A stretch of DNA of 61,318 nt from Lysobacterales bacterium (lineage in GTDB: Bacteria; Pseudomonadota; Gammaproteobacteria; Xanthomonadales; SZUA-5). The stretch lies in contig JALHRS010000035.1 in the NCBI GenBank assembly GCA_022841325.1, forward strand, positions 1-61,318. Reading direction: 5' to 3'. Below, piece after piece: positions 44,925-53,929 of this stretch. The notes under the pieces are model-generated. The model searched no databases. It saw only the letters and a program-made list of their open reading frames with translations, and was not told the origin of the DNA. Numbering within the stretch: the stretch's first letter is position 1; every line of letters begins with the position of its first letter. A program made the translations under genes and the position numbers.

Positions 44925-47143
44925 AACTGACAGGCTGGACTGCACGCAGTGAATCCTCGGGTGCGCGAGTTGCGGGGCCCGATGGTGGATGGAAAACGTC
45001 AAACGTAAAACGTCAACCAGTAGAGCAGGGAGCTGTTGCCATGGATGCTCAGGATGTTTCGACTTCTTGCGCGCCGCGCTGCGCTCGTGAATCCTCGGGA
45101 CCACTGCGCAGCGCGATGTCTGGAACCGCCCAATTGACGTTTGACGTTTTACGTTTGACTCGAATCCTGGCAATCGCTGCGATTTTCGCCGCGTCCCCCA
45201 GTTACTCGCAGTCCCCCGCCTATGACGCCGGCGAACCGGCGCCGGCGCAGCCGGGCACCCAGGTGCTGAACCTGAAGGATGCCGACATCAACAGCTTCAT
45301 CGGCCTGGTCTCGGAAGCCACCGGCAAGAACTTCGTGGTCGATCCGCGCGTGACCGGCAAGGTCACCGTGATCTCGCAGTCGCCGATGGGTGAGGACGAG
45401 TTGTACGAGGTGTTCCTGTCGGTGCTGCGCGTGAACGGCTTCGCCGCGGTTCAGGCCGGCAACATCATCAAGATCGTGCCCGAGCAGGTGGCCGGCCAGG
45501 ACGGCGGCATCGATGCCGGCAACAGCGATGCGCTGGTGACCCGGGTCATCACCGTCAAGCATGTGACCCCGGCCGACATGGCCCAGGCCTTGCGGCCGCT
45601 GCTGCCGCAGGGCGCCAACCTGATTCCGCATCCGGGCTCATCGAGCCTGATCATCACCGACCGTGCCGGCAATGTGGCGCGCATCGAAAGCATCATCCGG
45701 CGTCTGGATCAGGCCAGCGAGAGCGAGATCGACGTGGTCCCGCTGAGTCACGCCAATGCCTCGGAAATCGTGCGCACGCTGACGCTGCTGCAGCCGGCCA
45801 ATGACGCCGCCGGCAACAAGATCGCCGCCGATGAACGCACCAATTCGGTATTGATTGCCGGCGACAAGGGTCGGCGCCTGCGCCTGAAGGCGCTGGTGGC
45901 CAATCTGGACACGCCGCTGGGCGAGGGCGATTCCACCCAGGTGGTGTACCTGCGCTACGCCGATGCCGCCGAAATGGTGCCGATCCTGGAGGCCTCGCTG
46001 TCGAGCATGCTCGGCCAGCAGGCCACGCCCGGCAAGGAAGGCGAGAGCACCAGCTTCATCCGCGCCCACAAGGACACCAATGCGCTGATCATCACGGCGC
46101 CGCCGGCGGTGACCCGCGAGCTGCGCAATGTCATTCGCCAGCTCGACATCCGTCGCGCCCAGGTGCTGATCGAGGCCATCGTCGCCGAGGTCAATGACCA
46201 GACCGCCCGCGAACTTGGCATCCAGTGGCAGGCCACCACCGACGATTTCACCGATCGCGGCTTCATCGGCGGCACCAATTTCCAGGGCAGCAGCGGCACC
46301 GGCGGCATCTTCGGCGTCAGTCAGGATCCGCGCCTGCTCGGCGCTTCCAGCGGACTCAACATCGGCTACATCGTCGGCACCGCCACCTTGCCCGGCACCG
46401 ACAACGAGTTCGTGCGCATCGGCGCGCTGGCCAAGGCCCTGACCGGCAACACCAACACCAACATCCTGTCGACGCCATCGACGATCACCCTGGACCATCA
46501 GGAAGCAATCCTGAGCGTGGGTCAGGAAGTGCCCTTCCTCACCGGCCAGTACGCCTCCACCGGCGCGAACACCTCTAGCGGCGGCAACCAGAGCGGCGTG
46601 GTCAATCCCTTCCAGACCATCGACCGCAAGGAAGTGGGCCTGAAGCTGCGCGTGACCCCGCATATCAACGAGGGCGATTCGGTCATCATCGACATTGACC
46701 TCGAAGCCTCCAGCCTGGCGCCGAACACCGCCGGCGCGGTCGATCTGATCACCAACAACCGCAAGCTCAGCACCCGCGTGCTGGTGCCAGATGGCGGTCT
46801 GCTGGTGCTCGGCGGTCTGACCAGCGAGGAGCTGCGCGAGTCGGTGCAGAAGGTGCCCGGCCTCGGCGACATTCCGCTGCTCGGCAATCTGTTCAAGAGC
46901 CGCAGCACCACCAAGGAGCGCCGCAATCTGCTGGTCTTCCTCAAGCCCACGATTGCCCGCGACGGCATCATGGAAGCCTCGATCAGCAGCGAGAAGTACA
47001 ACTACATCCGCTCCGAGCAGCTGCGCTCGCGCGAAGACAGCGACGGTCTGATCCGCAAGGACCAGATTCCGGTTTTGCCCCAGTACGAGGATTTCCTCAA
47101 GAAAGGCATGCCCGCCGCCGAGCCGCCGCCGCCGAGCCGCTGA
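44921..47143 (+). CDS. gspD: Type II secretion secretin GspD with a repeat inside its 5' end
   Basis: 740 aa from the ATG overlapping the gspC stop. The outer-membrane secretin has an N0 domain (LNLKDADINSFIGLVSEATG), N1-N3 domains (for example VVPLSHANASEIVRTL) and a secretin core with VPFLTGQY, VGLKLRVTPHIN and VLGGLTSEE. The true signal peptide (RLTRILAIAAIFAASPSYSQ) lies only at about residues 78-97. The 75 codons before it contain a 162-bp inverted-repeat element (44998-45159). Translation may instead start at the ATGs at 45041 or 45116; the last gives MSGTAQLTFDVLRLTRILA, a normal signal peptide partly encoded by the repeat. Confidence 0.93.
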   Translation: MKLTGWTARSESSGARVAGPDGGWKTSNVKRQPVEQGAVAMDAQDVSTSCAPRCARESSGPLRSAMSGTAQLTFDVLRLTRILAIAAIFAASPSYSQSPAYDAGEPAPAQPGTQVLNLKDADINSFIGLVSEATGKNFVVDPRVTGKVTVISQSPMGEDELYEVFLSVLRVNGFAAVQAGNIIKIVPEQVAGQDGGIDAGNSDALVTRVITVKHVTPADMAQALRPLLPQGANLIPHPGSSSLIITDRAGNVARIESIIRRLDQASESEIDVVPLSHANASEIVRTLTLLQPANDAAGNKIAADERTNSVLIAGDKGRRLRLKALVANLDTPLGEGDSTQVVYLRYADAAEMVPILEASLSSMLGQQATPGKEGESTSFIRAHKDTNALIITAPPAVTRELRNVIRQLDIRRAQVLIEAIVAEVNDQTARELGIQWQATTDDFTDRGFIGGTNFQGSSGTGGIFGVSQDPRLLGASSGLNIGYIVGTATLPGTDNEFVRIGALAKALTGNTNTNILSTPSTITLDHQEAILSVGQEVPFLTGQYASTGANTSSGGNQSGVVNPFQTIDRKEVGLKLRVTPHINEGDSVIIDIDLEASSLAPNTAGAVDLITNNRKLSTRVLVPDGGLLVLGGLTSEELRESVQKVPGLGDIPLLGNLFKSRSTTKERRNLLVFLKPTIARDGIMEASISSEKYNYIRSEQLRSREDSDGLIRKDQIPVLPQYEDFLKKGMPAAEPPPPSR
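44998..45159. repeat. Perfect 19-bp inverted repeat element within gspD
   Basis: GTCAAACGTAAAACGTCAA (44998-45016) and its exact complement (45141-45159) bound 162 bp, which is 54 codons, so the gspD frame is kept. A direct repeat GTGAATCCTCGGG occurs just before the left arm (about 44949) and inside (about 45087). It has the look of the intergenic repeats elsewhere in the window. Confidence 0.85.
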
Positions 47144-47856
47144 TCGTCTGAGCCCCTGTGGGAGTCCCGGTCGCCCCTGGCGGTGCGTTTACTCGCGCAT
47201 CAAACCGTGGAAGTAGGTCACGTTGACCCGAAGGGTCTACGTGACAGCTGCGTCTGGCAACCATTCAGAAGCGGGACGCGAAGGACGCGAAGGAAGAGCA
47301 GAAAGGACACGAAGAAAAGTCGATCCAGCGACGGCACCGAGTCAGGTCACCGACAACGGCAGAAAGGTGCGCGCCAACGCCACCTTGAACCGCCGCGGCG
47401 GTAGTCGCAGATCAGGCCTCAGGACAGCAAATCAGGCCCTGCGGCCGTAGCGCGGCTCCGGTGCGCGTGGGCCTGGGTGAGCGCCAGCGAGTAATCGCGC
47501 CGGCGGCCGCGGCTCTGTAGACCGCAAGGCGCCGGGCGCCTCGCGTGGGTGGATTGTGGCTCGATCAAAGCGTATCGACGCGAAGGACCTACATTGAAGT
47601 CGGAACGGCGACACCGCCGGTCTCGCAAGGAGAGCGCGGAGTAGCGCCTCGAATCTTTCTCCGCGACCTCCGCGCCTCCGCGTGAGAATCGTTCTGGTGC
47701 CATGCAGTCCCTGCGGGCCAACCTGACCTACGGACTATCGCGGACCGGGTCCGCGCCCATGGCCCTGCGGGCGAACATGACAAACCAACGCTTGCATCGG
47801 CGCTTTCTGAGTTCCAGAGCGGGGGTTGTTACCGCCAACGCACTCGATAGTGGAGA
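47144..47856. repeat. Repeat-filled gap between gspD and gspE
   Basis: The 713-bp gap holds a GGACGCGAAGGACGCGAAGG stretch (47274-47330), the second GTAGCGCGGCTCCGG element (about 47440-47590, matching 24863-25025), and an AAGGAGAGCGCGGAG / CTCCGCGACCTCCGCG inverted segment (47625-47690). No gene is supported. Any gspE promoter must lie in the last 150 bp; none was recognised. Confidence 0.8.
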
Positions 47857-49362
47857 ATGCACGGCTGGATCAATCGTCTGCAGGCAATGACCGCACTTCC
47901 CCGACTGCCCTTTGGTTTCGCGCGCAAACACGGTGTCGCCGTATTGGGACTGGCCAACGGCAAGGCCCGGGTGGCCTGCCGACCTGACGTCAAGCCCGAG
48001 GCCATGCTGGAACTGCGGCGCTTTCTGGGGACGCCGCTGGCGCCTGAGAAAGTGGCCCCGGAGCGCTTCGAAGCGCTGCTGCAGGAGCTGTACGAGGGCG
48101 GCGGCGAGGATTCGCGCAGCATGGCGGCGGACATCGACCAGCGCCTCGATCTGAAGCAGCTGGCCGACGAGTTGCCCGAGCCCACCGATCTGATGGAGAG
48201 CGAGGACGACGCGCCGATCATCCGTCTGATCAACGCGCTGCTGGCCGAAGCGGTGCGCGAGAACGCCTCGGATATCCATATCGAGCCCTACGAGAACCGC
48301 CTGGTCGTGCGTTTCCGCGTCGATGGCGTGCTGCGCGAGGTGCTGAGCCCGCAGAAATCGATCGCCTCGCCGGTGGTCAGTCGCATCAAGGTCATGGCCA
48401 AGCTCGACATCGCCGAGAAGCGCCTGCCGCAGGACGGTCGCATCGGTTTGCGCATTGCCGGCAGACCGGTGGACGTGCGCGTATCGACCATTCCCGCCAG
48501 TTTCGGCGAGCGCGTGGTGCTGCGTCTGCTCGACAAGCAGGCCGGGCGCCTCAATCTCACCGAACTCGGCATGGACGAAGCCACCCGCGGCCGCCTGGAT
48601 GAGCTGATCCACCGCCCGCACGGTATTCTGCTGGTCACCGGCCCCACCGGTTCGGGCAAGACCACCACGCTCTACGCCGCGCTGATGCAGCTCAACGACA
48701 AGAGCCGCAACATCATGACGGTCGAGGATCCGATCGAGTACTACATCGACGGCATCGGCCAGATGCAGGTCAACACCAAGGTCGACATGACCTTCGCCCG
48801 CGGCCTGCGGGCGATCCTGCGCCAGGATCCGGATGTGGTCATGGTCGGCGAAATCCGCGATCTGGAAACCGCCGAGATCGCGGTGCAATCCTCGCTCACC
48901 GGCCATCTGGTGCTGTCGACGTTACATACCAACACCGCTGTCGGCGCGGTCACGCGATTGCGCGACATGGGCATCGAGCCCTTTCTGCTGTCCTCCAGCC
49001 TGATCGGCGTGCTCGCCCAGCGCCTGGTGCGCACGCTGGACCCGCTGGTGCGCGAGGAGTATCCGGCCACGCCGGCCGAACTGGCCGCGCTCGGCCATCC
49101 GCAGGCGCGCGGCCAGATGCTGTGGCGTCCGGGCCGCGACCTGTTCCAGAAATCCACCGGCTACAAGGGCCGCACCGGCGTCTATGAGCTGGTGGCCATC
49201 GACGAAGTGCTGCGCACGGCCATTCACGACAAGGCCGGCGAACAGGAACTGGAGCGCATCGCCAGGCGCGGCAGCCCCGGCATCCTCGAAGACGGCTGGC
49301 GCAAATGCATCGCCGGCATCACCTCGGTCGAAGAGGTGCTCAAGGTGACCCGCGAGGACTGA
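47857..49362 (+). CDS. gspE: Type II secretion ATPase GspE lacking the tetracysteine motif
   Basis: 501 aa. The N-terminal domain is short. The core has DAPIIRLINALLAEAV, ASDIHIEPYENRLVVRFRVDG, Walker A GPTGSGKTT, Asp-box VEDPIEY, Walker B RQDPDVVMVGEIRD and the His box GHLVLSTLHTN. It is the cytoplasmic motor of pseudopilus assembly. The zinc-binding CxxC pair usually found before TGYKGRTGVYE is absent; the segment reads QMLWRPGRDLFQKSTGYKG. An in-frame ATG at 47887 is an alternative start. gspF and the pseudopilin genes do not follow in the window. Confidence 0.92.
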   Translation: MHGWINRLQAMTALPRLPFGFARKHGVAVLGLANGKARVACRPDVKPEAMLELRRFLGTPLAPEKVAPERFEALLQELYEGGGEDSRSMAADIDQRLDLKQLADELPEPTDLMESEDDAPIIRLINALLAEAVRENASDIHIEPYENRLVVRFRVDGVLREVLSPQKSIASPVVSRIKVMAKLDIAEKRLPQDGRIGLRIAGRPVDVRVSTIPASFGERVVLRLLDKQAGRLNLTELGMDEATRGRLDELIHRPHGILLVTGPTGSGKTTTLYAALMQLNDKSRNIMTVEDPIEYYIDGIGQMQVNTKVDMTFARGLRAILRQDPDVVMVGEIRDLETAEIAVQSSLTGHLVLSTLHTNTAVGAVTRLRDMGIEPFLLSSSLIGVLAQRLVRTLDPLVREEYPATPAELAALGHPQARGQMLWRPGRDLFQKSTGYKGRTGVYELVAIDEVLRTAIHDKAGEQELERIARRGSPGILEDGWRKCIAGITSVEEVLKVTRED

Positions 49363-49371
49363 TGGGCTGGT

Positions 49372-49768
49372 TCTTGGTTGTCGGTTGTTGGTTGCCGGTG
49401 GAGCGGTTGCCGTTGGCCCGGTTGTCGGTTGTCGGTTGTCGGTTGTTGGTGAAAGCGGGCTCGCGCGGAGGCGCGGAGGGCGCGGAGAAAAACGGGCGCA
49501 GGCTGTTGTGGGTCCGGACTTGTCCGGACGCTTCTGTCTCAACGAGACCGTCATGCCAAGAGCGTCCAGACAAGTCTGGACCTACCAGAGCCCGAGCTCC
49601 TGCCGTTTCCAACAACCGACAACCGACAACCGACAACCGCTCCGCCGCTTCTGTCTCAACGAGACCGTCATGCCAAGAGCGTCCAGACAAGTCTGGACCT
49701 ACCAGAGCCCGAGCTTCTGACTCTTCCGACAACCGACAACCGACAACCGACAACCGATCCGCCGACAA
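49372..49768. repeat. CAACCGA arrays with duplicated palindrome cassette
   Basis: GGTTGTCGGTTGT-type repeats (49372-49452) face CAACCGACAACCGA arrays (49604-49637 and 49725-49768) as a long inverted pair. Between them a cassette of about 75 bp (GCTTCTGTCTCAACGAGACC followed by a TCCAGACAAGTCTGGA palindrome) occurs twice with a 117-bp period (49530 and 49647). No gene is supported. Confidence 0.88.
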
Positions 49769-49770
49769 CC

Positions 49771-50970
49771 ATGCTAGACGCAACCCCCAACCGGCGCGCC
49801 ATCGGCGCGCTGCTGCTCGCGCTGCTGCTCGGCGCCTGCACTCGCGCGCCGGCGCCGCCGCTGCCGCATGAGGCCTATATCTGGCAGCGACTGTGGACCC
49901 CGGAGCTGGCAGGCGCCATCGAGCAACAGGGTGCCAGCTTCGCCGGCTGGCGGGTGTTGCTGCTGCAGGTGATCGGCGATCAGTTGATCGATATCGAGCC
50001 GGATCCGGCGGTGCTGGTGGCGTCGGCCAAACCGCTGCGCTGGGTGGTGCGCATCGAAGGGGCGCGCGAGCCTCTGCCGGCGGCGCAACTGGCGGCGCAT
50101 TTGCTGCCGGCCATCGAGCGCTGGAGGGCTGCAGGCCTGGTGCCGCTCGGCATCGAGATCGATCACGATTGCGCGACCGCGGCGCTGGCCGATTACGCGG
50201 CCTGGCTGCAACAGCTGCGGGCCTTGCTGCCCGCCGAACTGGAGCTGTCGATTACGGCACTGCCGACCTGGATGGACAGTCCGAATCTCACTCGGGTGCT
50301 GGCCGCGGTGGATGCCAGCGTGCTCCAGGTGCACGCCGTCGAAGGTCCCGACAGCGCCTTGTTCGCCGCCGCGACGGCGCGGGCCTGGACCCGCGCCTAC
50401 GCCGGTCTTGGCCGCCGCTTCGCCGTCGCGTTGCCCGCCTATGGCGTGCGCGTGTCCAGCACGCCCGATGGCCAGGTGCACAGCGTCGATGCCGAAACCG
50501 ATGTCGATTCCAGCGGCGCCAGTGGCCGCGAGCTGCGCGCCGATCCGCAGGAACTGGGGCGTTATCTCAAGCTGATCGCTGCCGATGCCATTCCCGAACT
50601 GCAAGCGCTGATCTGGTTCCGGCTGCCGCTGCCCGGCGACCGCCGGGCCTGGAGCGCGGCGACGCTGGCGACCGTCGTCGCCGGCGAGTCCGGTAGCGCC
50701 CGCTTTCAGGTCCAGGCCACGGCCACGCCCGAGGGCAGTTTCGATCTACGGGTGCTGAATCCGGGTCCCTGGGATGGCGCCGCACCGATCATCGATCTGC
50801 CCAGCGATTGTCGCTACGCCGATGCGCTGGGAGACTATCGATTGGGCGATGATGGCGACCATCTGCGGTTCCAGCCGGCGCCTGATGCCTGGTTGCGATC
50901 CGGCCACAGCACGGTGGTCGGCTGGACCCGCTGCAACTCCGCTCTGACGCCGACCTGGGACCTGCCATGA
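49771..50970 (+). CDS. DUF3142-domain lipoprotein
   Basis: 399 aa with a lipoprotein signal ending in LLLGAC (Cys about residue 23). The domain (about residues 35-300) looks like a degenerate TIM-barrel glycosidase: PLGIEIDHDCATAALADYAAW, LELSITALPTWM, VLQVHAVEGP and FAVALPAYGV, followed by a C-terminal beta-sandwich. Its function is unknown. The stop overlaps the next gene by 4 bp (ATGA), so the pair is translationally coupled. The gene starts directly after a repeat array, so its promoter and ribosome site lie in repeat DNA. Confidence 0.82.
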   Translation: MLDATPNRRAIGALLLALLLGACTRAPAPPLPHEAYIWQRLWTPELAGAIEQQGASFAGWRVLLLQVIGDQLIDIEPDPAVLVASAKPLRWVVRIEGAREPLPAAQLAAHLLPAIERWRAAGLVPLGIEIDHDCATAALADYAAWLQQLRALLPAELELSITALPTWMDSPNLTRVLAAVDASVLQVHAVEGPDSALFAAATARAWTRAYAGLGRRFAVALPAYGVRVSSTPDGQVHSVDAETDVDSSGASGRELRADPQELGRYLKLIAADAIPELQALIWFRLPLPGDRRAWSAATLATVVAGESGSARFQVQATATPEGSFDLRVLNPGPWDGAAPIIDLPSDCRYADALGDYRLGDDGDHLRFQPAPDAWLRSGHSTVVGWTRCNSALTPTWDLP

Positions 50971-53150
50971 CCAAGCCACGGAAACCGCTGTTGCGCACGC
51001 TGACGCTGGCCCTGTCGGCGCTGATGCTCAGTCCGGCACTGGCCTGCGGACCGGATTTTCCGATGACCCTGCTCGATCATCGCGGACTGGTGATGAGTGC
51101 ACTGCCCGAAGGCACCTTCAGCTTCGAGGCCCGGCATCTGCTGGAGCCCGGCACCGACGCCTTCAAGGTGGTCGAGTCGGGCCCCTGGTCAGACCCCGAA
51201 GAAGCGCGGCTCAGCGCCGAGAAAGCCGGCTTGAGCGATGCCCAGATCGAGGCCGTGGCGGCCATGCGCCTGAGTGATTCGGCCGACGCCGCACTGGCAC
51301 TCGGAACGGAGCTGCCGCCGGATCTGGCGGCTTACACCGCTGGCGCCGTGGCCTGGCAACAGGGCGATGTCGAGCGCGCCCGCGCCCTGTTCGAGCAGGT
51401 GCTGCAACTGCCGCCCGAGCAGCGCACGCTGCGCGGCGTCTGGGCCAGCTACATGCTTGGACGGGCGCTGGCGCTGACCGGTGAGCCGGCACAGGCCATC
51501 GCCGCCTTTGAACAGACCCGGACCTGGGTGCACAGCGGTGCTGCCGATCCAGACGGACTGGCGGTGGCCAGCCTGGGTGAGCAGGCGCGCATCGAACTGG
51601 AGGCCGGGCGTCTGGCCGCGGCCGTGCGGCTGTACGCCGAGCAGGCCGCCCATGGCTCGACCTCGGGCAACAACTCGCTGCTGTTCGTGGTCCGCGCCGC
51701 CATCGCCGATTCGGCAGCGGTGGACGCGCTGCTGGCCGATGAGGTCGGCACCCGATTGCTGCTGGCCTATCTCTACACCCGCTACAACGAATTGACCGAC
51801 GCCGATCCGGACGAGGAATACCCGAGTTTCGATGCGCCCGCCGACGGTCCGCGGCTGCTGGCGCTGCTGGACCGCATTTCCAGCCTGGCCCAGGTGCCCA
51901 ACCCGGACCGGCTGGCTACCATCGCCTATCGTGCCGGTCGCTTCGAGCAGGCCGCCGCGCTGGCGCAGCGATCGGACACGCCGCTGGCAGCCTGGGTGCG
52001 CGCCAAGCTGGCCTTGCGCGCCGGTCAGCTGGACGCCGCCGCACAGGCATACGCACAGGCCGCGAAGGGATTTCCGGCCGACGAAATCTGGGGCCAGGTG
52101 CCGCTGTCGCGCGAGGAATATCTGAGCGAGGAGCTGAAGCCGCGCTGCCGGGTACAGGCCGAGGCCGGCACGCTGGCGCTCTCCAGGGGCGACTATCTGC
52201 AGGCGCTGGAACTGCTGTACGCGGCGGCCGATACCTACTGGCCCGACACCGCCTACATTGCCGAGCGCGTGGTCAGCGTCGACGAGCTGCGCAGCTTTGT
52301 CGACCGGGTGGCGCCGCAAGCCGAGGCGCCAGCTGCGGCCACGTCCAGCGAGGCCGATGAGGATGAGGACTACAGCGACGGTTCTTCGCAGTCGCCGGCG
52401 GCGCAGCTGCGCTGGTTGCTGGCCCGGCGCCTGCTGCGCGAGGGTCGCGGCGAGGCCGCTCTGGGCTATTTCGACGATCCGGTCACCCGGGGTCAGGCGC
52501 AGCGCTATCTGGATGCACTGGGGCGCAGCTCGGCCTGGACCCGGGTGGGCCAGGCCCGCGCCTGGTATGAGGCCGCCGAAATCGCGCGCTGGTACGGCAT
52601 GGAACTGCTGGGCTACGAGGGCGATCCCGATTATTTCGTCTGGGGCGGCAACTTCGATCTGAACAGCCCGATCACCTGGGACGAGGACTACAACCCGGTC
52701 TTCAACCCGCGCAGCGATATCCAGCTCGAAGGACCCTACACCAGCGAGGGCGAGCGTCAGCGCCTGGCCGCCAGTCGGGCCCAGCCGCTGGAGCGCTTTC
52801 ATTACCGGCTGACCGCTGCGGGTCTGGCCGGCAAGGCCGCCGATGCCCTGCCGCCGCGTTCCCAGGCCTTTGCCGCGGTGCTGTGCGAGGCCACGCACTG
52901 GTTGATCGATCGCCACAACGACCAGGCCACGCAGATCTACAAGCGCTATCTGCGCGAGGGCGCGTTCGTGCCCTGGGGCGAGGACTTCGGTCGCCAATGC
53001 CCGGTGCCGGATTTCGACAAGGTCGAGCGTGAGCAGCGTGAGCTCTGGATGCGGCAGGGCGCCCGGATCGCGGCGATCAGCGGGCCGCTGGTCCTGCTGC
53101 TGGCGCTCGGCTGGCGCCTGTGGCGTCGCCGACGTCCGATTGCGGGATAA
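50967..53150 (+). CDS. Large TPR-like exported protein of unknown function
   Basis: 727 aa. A signal peptide ends near SPALACGPDFP; the Cys could be lipidated, although the box is not canonical. Alpha-helical repeats (for example AWQQGDVERARALFEQVLQL, RAGRFEQAAALAQ, LSRGDYLQALELLYAAADT) suggest a TPR solenoid over about residues 120-480. An acidic stretch, SSEADEDEDYSDGS, is at about 460. A C-terminal hydrophobic helix followed by WRRRRP (about 703-725) looks like a membrane anchor. The CGPDFP start and conserved WYGMELLGYEGDPDYFVWGG may define the family. It is coupled to the DUF3142 lipoprotein, suggesting a joint envelope function. Confidence 0.75.
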   Translation: MTKPRKPLLRTLTLALSALMLSPALACGPDFPMTLLDHRGLVMSALPEGTFSFEARHLLEPGTDAFKVVESGPWSDPEEARLSAEKAGLSDAQIEAVAAMRLSDSADAALALGTELPPDLAAYTAGAVAWQQGDVERARALFEQVLQLPPEQRTLRGVWASYMLGRALALTGEPAQAIAAFEQTRTWVHSGAADPDGLAVASLGEQARIELEAGRLAAAVRLYAEQAAHGSTSGNNSLLFVVRAAIADSAAVDALLADEVGTRLLLAYLYTRYNELTDADPDEEYPSFDAPADGPRLLALLDRISSLAQVPNPDRLATIAYRAGRFEQAAALAQRSDTPLAAWVRAKLALRAGQLDAAAQAYAQAAKGFPADEIWGQVPLSREEYLSEELKPRCRVQAEAGTLALSRGDYLQALELLYAAADTYWPDTAYIAERVVSVDELRSFVDRVAPQAEAPAAATSSEADEDEDYSDGSSQSPAAQLRWLLARRLLREGRGEAALGYFDDPVTRGQAQRYLDALGRSSAWTRVGQARAWYEAAEIARWYGMELLGYEGDPDYFVWGGNFDLNSPITWDEDYNPVFNPRSDIQLEGPYTSEGERQRLAASRAQPLERFHYRLTAAGLAGKAADALPPRSQAFAAVLCEATHWLIDRHNDQATQIYKRYLREGAFVPWGEDFGRQCPVPDFDKVEREQRELWMRQGARIAAISGPLVLLLALGWRLWRRRRPIAG

Positions 53151-53183
53151 TGGCGCCTATTCATCGAAGCACGGTGCCCAGAC

Positions 53184-53336
53184 ATGTCGCAAAGCCCTGA
53201 ACGCAAGTCCGGTCATCGCGGCAGCTTTCTGCCCGATCACCTGCCCAAGGAACGCTGGGGCCTGTTGATGCCGGCCGCGGTGGCGCTGGCGCTGCTGCTG
53301 ATCCTGGCGATCGTGGTGGTGCGGCTCAGCGGTTAG
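53184..53336 (+). CDS. Small 50-aa single-pass membrane protein
   Basis: A short reading frame of 50 codons starting MSQSPERKSGHRG. A charged N-terminal half with FLPDHLPKERWG is followed by a clean transmembrane helix (about residues 29-47, MPAAVALALLLILAIVVV) and RLSG. It lies 33 bp after the TPR-like gene on the same strand, and its stop overlaps by 4 bp the stop end of the convergent gene. No strong Shine-Dalgarno is seen (weak GGTG). The helix and tight packing favour a real gene, but this is a judgement without conservation data. Confidence 0.55.
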   Translation: MSQSPERKSGHRGSFLPDHLPKERWGLLMPAAVALALLLILAIVVVRLSG

Positions 53337-53734
53337 CCGCGGTCCCCGGGCGCGCGCGCGGTGGCGCGCAGCGCCAGCGCAAACCACAGCGCCAACGCCG
53401 ATTCCACCGCCAGCGCGCTGAGCAGGAAGCTGCCGCCGCTGTCGTCGATGAGCATGCCCAGTGCGCGCGTCGCCGCGACCGCGCCATAGCTGACGCAACC
53501 CAGCCACAGGCCCGCCCGGCGATACGCCGGCTGCATCATCGCCGCCAGCAGCAGACCGCCGAGCGCCAGCTCCAGACCGCCGTAGAAGGCCCGAATCTCC
53601 GTCGTCGGTACGCCATCGGGCAGCGTCAACCCGAGGCTGGCCATCACCGCCTGCGGCGCCACCGACATCAGCAGGCCGAAACCCAGAAAACCCAATCCAC
53701 CCACCAGCAAGCCGGCCTTGTCGATCCGCATCAT
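53333..53734 (-). CDS. DUF4345-like four-helix membrane protein
   Basis: 133 aa with four hydrophobic helices: LLVGGLGFLGFGLLM, a GLELALGGLLLAAMM segment after the conserved TEIRAFYGG motif, GLWLGCVSYGAVAATRALGML, and a last helix near SALAVESALALWFALAL. The IRAFYGGLELALG pattern is typical of DUF4345 proteins, whose function is unknown. It is convergent with, and overlaps the end of, the 50-aa gene. The 195-bp stretch upstream (53735-53929), shared with the divergent EamA gene, shows no further gene. Confidence 0.75.
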   Translation of the reverse strand: MMRIDKAGLLVGGLGFLGFGLLMSVAPQAVMASLGLTLPDGVPTTEIRAFYGGLELALGGLLLAAMMQPAYRRAGLWLGCVSYGAVAATRALGMLIDDSGGSFLLSALAVESALALWFALALRATARAPGDRG

Positions 53735-53929
53735 CCCTCTCCCCGTTCTGGGACTCGCAGATTACGCCCGCGGATGTGGAGCGGGAGTCCCCGGGTCAGA
53801 ACAAGATGCAACCGCCACGGCGACCAGCGGCGTCCTCGATCCCGCTCTTGACTCGCCCTGCGCACAGCCCGCAAAAAAGCCGCATCGCCTGCGGCAGACT
53901 GCGCGCTGGTCCACCGCCAACATCGCCTC

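Noticed and set aside
51189..52997. 602-codon minus-strand frame opposite the TPR-like gene
   Set aside because: Shadow. The plus-strand frame is coupled to its neighbour and has a signal peptide.
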